This document shows, in pieces, positions 62,504 to 64,000 of a DNA stretch of 64,000 bases. Source of the stretch: Rhodoferax sp. GTDB lineage: Bacteria; Pseudomonadota; Gammaproteobacteria; Burkholderiales; Burkholderiaceae_C. Both the position numbers and the translations under genes were made by a program. The notes below the pieces were generated by a model. The model was given only the letters and a program-made list of their open reading frames with translations, was not told the DNA's origin and made no database searches. The stretch is from contig JARLJH010000006.1 in assembly GCA_031291305.1 (NCBI GenBank), positions 25,512 to 89,511 of the forward strand, read 5' to 3'. How positions within the stretch are numbered: the stretch's first letter is position 1; each line of letters starts with the position of its first letter.

Positions 62504-62679
62504 AGTGATTGAAGCAACCCCGCCAGATCACCCTCACTGAACAGCGGCTGCTTGCGCCTGGCCGCGGTGCTGTGCATGCCGTCCGCCAGCGCGGCCATGC
62601 GTTCTTGCTGCGCCAGGATGCGCTCCACCAACGTGCTTTGCCCAACCAGGGGACGAAGTGGGTCACCGTGCAGGCACAA
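62494..62679 (-). pseudogene. Possible 3' remnant of a helicase-like gene
   Basis: A 61-codon minus-strand frame containing STLVERILAQQERMAALADG and LFSEGDLAGLLQSLY. The pattern resembles the extreme C-terminus of SNF2-type helicases (a VEERILALQ-like helix, then EEDLRALL). No upstream helicase motifs remain in frame. The stop lies in a dispersed-repeat copy. This is a weak call; a chance frame is possible. Confidence 0.3.
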
Positions 62680-62689
62680 AGGTTGAATA

Positions 62690-62742
62690 GAAAATCAGGC
62701 GCTAGCCCTTTTGTAATAAGGGCATATAGCTATTCATTCAAT
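62690..62742 (-). repeat. Short AT-rich dispersed repeat, copy 16
   Basis: On the minus strand: AATGAATAGCTATATGCCCT then TTACAAAAGGGCTAGCGCCT. Confidence 0.75.
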
Positions 62743-63326
62743 AGTTTTGCTGGGGCCGTTGGTGCTCGTGATGCCAGGTGAGTGGCGGGGTCGGCGTTTG
62801 CCGGTTTGCTTGCTGGCGTGGGCGTTGGGTGGCCCTTGGCCCGTGACTCACTGCCAACCGTCACCTGCTTTTAACGGGCGGGGATGGGTTCGGGGTGGCG
62901 GATATCAACTTAAGACATGAAAGCAACATTCGACTCTCGACGACCATCGGCAAGGCTCGACCCATTGCTGACGTAGAGACCGATGAATGGGTCGCCTGAA
63001 AGCGGTCATTCATGTGCACTCGAGTTCAGGCCACGGATGCCTGCTTCAGGGAAGCTCAATCTGCATAGAGGACTTTGCTTGGCGACTAGGTCGCCGACAT
63101 TGGGACCAGTTGCCCGATGACAGTCATTGAACGAATCGAATTCTCAATACCGCCCGTTCAGCCTGGAGAAGTGGAAGGTGGTCTTGGTCGGCTCTTGTGC
63201 TGCGCATTGCTGCTGCTCATCACGGGCAGCTCTATGACGGATCAATCTTGGAGTTTTGGTGGCCTACCGCCGCCATTCAAACTGGCCGCAATGGGCACTT
63301 ATGTACAACATCGACCTGAAATCAAA
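62743..63326. other. Intergenic region, probably decayed DNA
   Basis: About 580 bp with no supported gene. A minus-strand open stretch (~62890-62732) reads Ala/Pro/Thr-rich (HPTPTPASKPANADPA) and stops in the adjacent dispersed repeat; it may be the end of a lost gene. The rest shows no motif I recognise. Confidence 0.45.
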
Positions 63327-63722
63327 TCAACTATCGGCCTTCACGGCTAATACCGGGCAGGATACGGAAAGAAGCAGCTCCTGGGCGACGCTACCCAGGA
63401 TGAGTTTGCCAACCGCTGAGCGCTTTCGTAGGCCGATAATCAGCACGGACACGCGCATAGAATCGACCAAAGCTTCGATTTCATCAGCAGCGTTTTTGCC
63501 ACGAACCAACTGTCTGAATTCCGCGTTCAAACCCGAGTTCTTCAGCGCCTTTTGCACACGTTCAGCATCGGTACCATCTACCGCAGAGGGGTCAGCTTTC
63601 CCACCACCGGGCGACGCGTTGACCACCAGCAGGTGTTCATCTCGGCGCTTTGCAATTTCGATGCCTTTGTCCAAAGCCGCTTCCCCCTCGGGGCGCGGCA
63701 CATAAGCCACAAGTATGGTCAT
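63327..63722 (-). CDS. Universal stress protein (UspA family)
   Basis: 131-aa single-domain Usp. It starts MTILVAYVPRPEGEAALDKG and carries the ATP-binding-type glycine motif near residue 97 (GLRKRSAVGKLILGSVAQ), then the final CPVLAVK strand. AAGGAGTGAAACA precedes the start, a strong ribosome-binding site. Usp proteins help survival under starvation or oxidative stress; the specific role is unknown. Confidence 0.92.
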   Translation of the reverse strand: MTILVAYVPRPEGEAALDKGIEIAKRRDEHLLVVNASPGGGKADPSAVDGTDAERVQKALKNSGLNAEFRQLVRGKNAADEIEALVDSMRVSVLIIGLRKRSAVGKLILGSVAQELLLSVSCPVLAVKADS

Positions 63723-63840
63723 TGTTTCACTCCTTTAAGTTGCAGATGATTGAATCCAACGTACGTGCACACCACACCCGTTGAGCTCCCCGTATTCTGT
63801 CCGCAGCGTGATGTATATGCCTGCCAATCAAGGGGACCAG

Positions 63841-64000
63841 TCACATTCTGGAATAGTTAGGCCCGCCACCGCCCTCGGGCGTTACCCAGACGATGTTCTG
63901 CGTCGGGTCCTTGATGTCGCAGGTCTTGCAATGCACACAGTTCTGTGCATTGATCTGCAGCTTGTCGGTACCACTGTCATCCTTGATGAACTCATACACC
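63841..64000 (-). CDS. ETF-ubiquinone oxidoreductase, C-terminal part
   Basis: The last ~52 codons of electron-transfer-flavoprotein:ubiquinone oxidoreductase, cut by the right edge. The 4Fe-4S ligands are visible in [17 protein letters not shown], followed by the family ending [12 protein letters not shown]. The enzyme passes electrons from fatty-acid and amino-acid dehydrogenases to the quinone pool at the membrane. The stop is TGA, read from 63843 to 63841. Confidence 0.95.
   Translation of the reverse strand, partial: VYEFIKDDSGTDKLQINAQNCVHCKTCDIKDPTQNIVWVTPEGGGGPNYSRM

Noticed and set aside
1-64000. CRISPR arrays, tRNA and rRNA genes, intact insertion sequences or prophage genes
   Set aside because: No regularly spaced direct repeats, no cloverleaf or rRNA signature sequence and no transposase, integrase or phage structural gene could be identified by reading.

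Overview
The window looks like a chromosomal segment of a Rhodoferax-like member of the Comamonadaceae (Betaproteobacteria). This is an inference from gene content and style: GC-rich coding DNA; an Ala/Pro-rich AmtB leader; neighbouring lplT, alr and radA; a multiheme c-type cytochrome; [NiFe]-hydrogenase maturation genes; and an AT-rich ~50-bp intergenic repeat of a type I associate with this family. No rRNA, tRNA, CRISPR array, prophage or intact insertion sequence was seen.

Layout. 0-5.5 kb: end of glnK, amtB, glycerate kinase, an SMP-30-type lactonase and an AbrB-type membrane protein. 5.5-11.5 kb: a Ser/Thr-rich protein, a TctDE-like two-component system, and a divergent NMT1/SsuA-type ABC importer. 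11.6-16.7 kb: glycolate oxidase subunits glcEF and a nine-heme secreted cytochrome. 17-21 kb: three small exported proteins facing an OmpR/EnvZ pair. 21-29 kb: aroG, glutathione peroxidase, lplT/alr, an HD-like regulator and a P-type ATPase. 29-33 kb: DegP-type protease with a QseBC-like pair. 33.8-40.8 kb: radA, envelope proteins (Skp-like, Pal-like, glycine-zipper), ilvE, a zinc-finger protein and a heptosyltransferase. 41-46 kb: a fourth envelope two-component pair, AmpG and an MFS exporter. 46-48.5 kb: a MEMO/AMMECR1/radical-SAM operon. 49-55 kb: a membrane thioredoxin, an MFS pump, an isocitrate-type dehydrogenase, an FAD oxidoreductase, hydroxypyruvate isomerase and a truncated DenD-like gene. 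55-62.4 kb: a NosP/NahK-type nitric-oxide sensing pair directly upstream of hypFCDE. 62.4-64 kb: gene debris, a universal stress protein and the C-terminus of ETF-ubiquinone oxidoreductase.

Shared themes. Glycolate/glycerate/hydroxypyruvate metabolism recurs (glycerate kinase, glcEF, hyi). Cell-envelope maintenance recurs too (four membrane histidine kinases, DegP, Skp-like, Pal-like, AmpG, WaaF). Redox and gas metabolism is represented by the cytochrome, hyp genes, NosP/NahK and ETF-QO.

The most unusual non-coding content is a ~570-bp composite palindrome present twice (33145-33713 and 48562-49147). Its paired arms carry compensatory base changes. A short AT-rich repeat occurs about 16 times; copies sit inside open reading frames, supply stop codons, and lie at the centre of both large palindromes.
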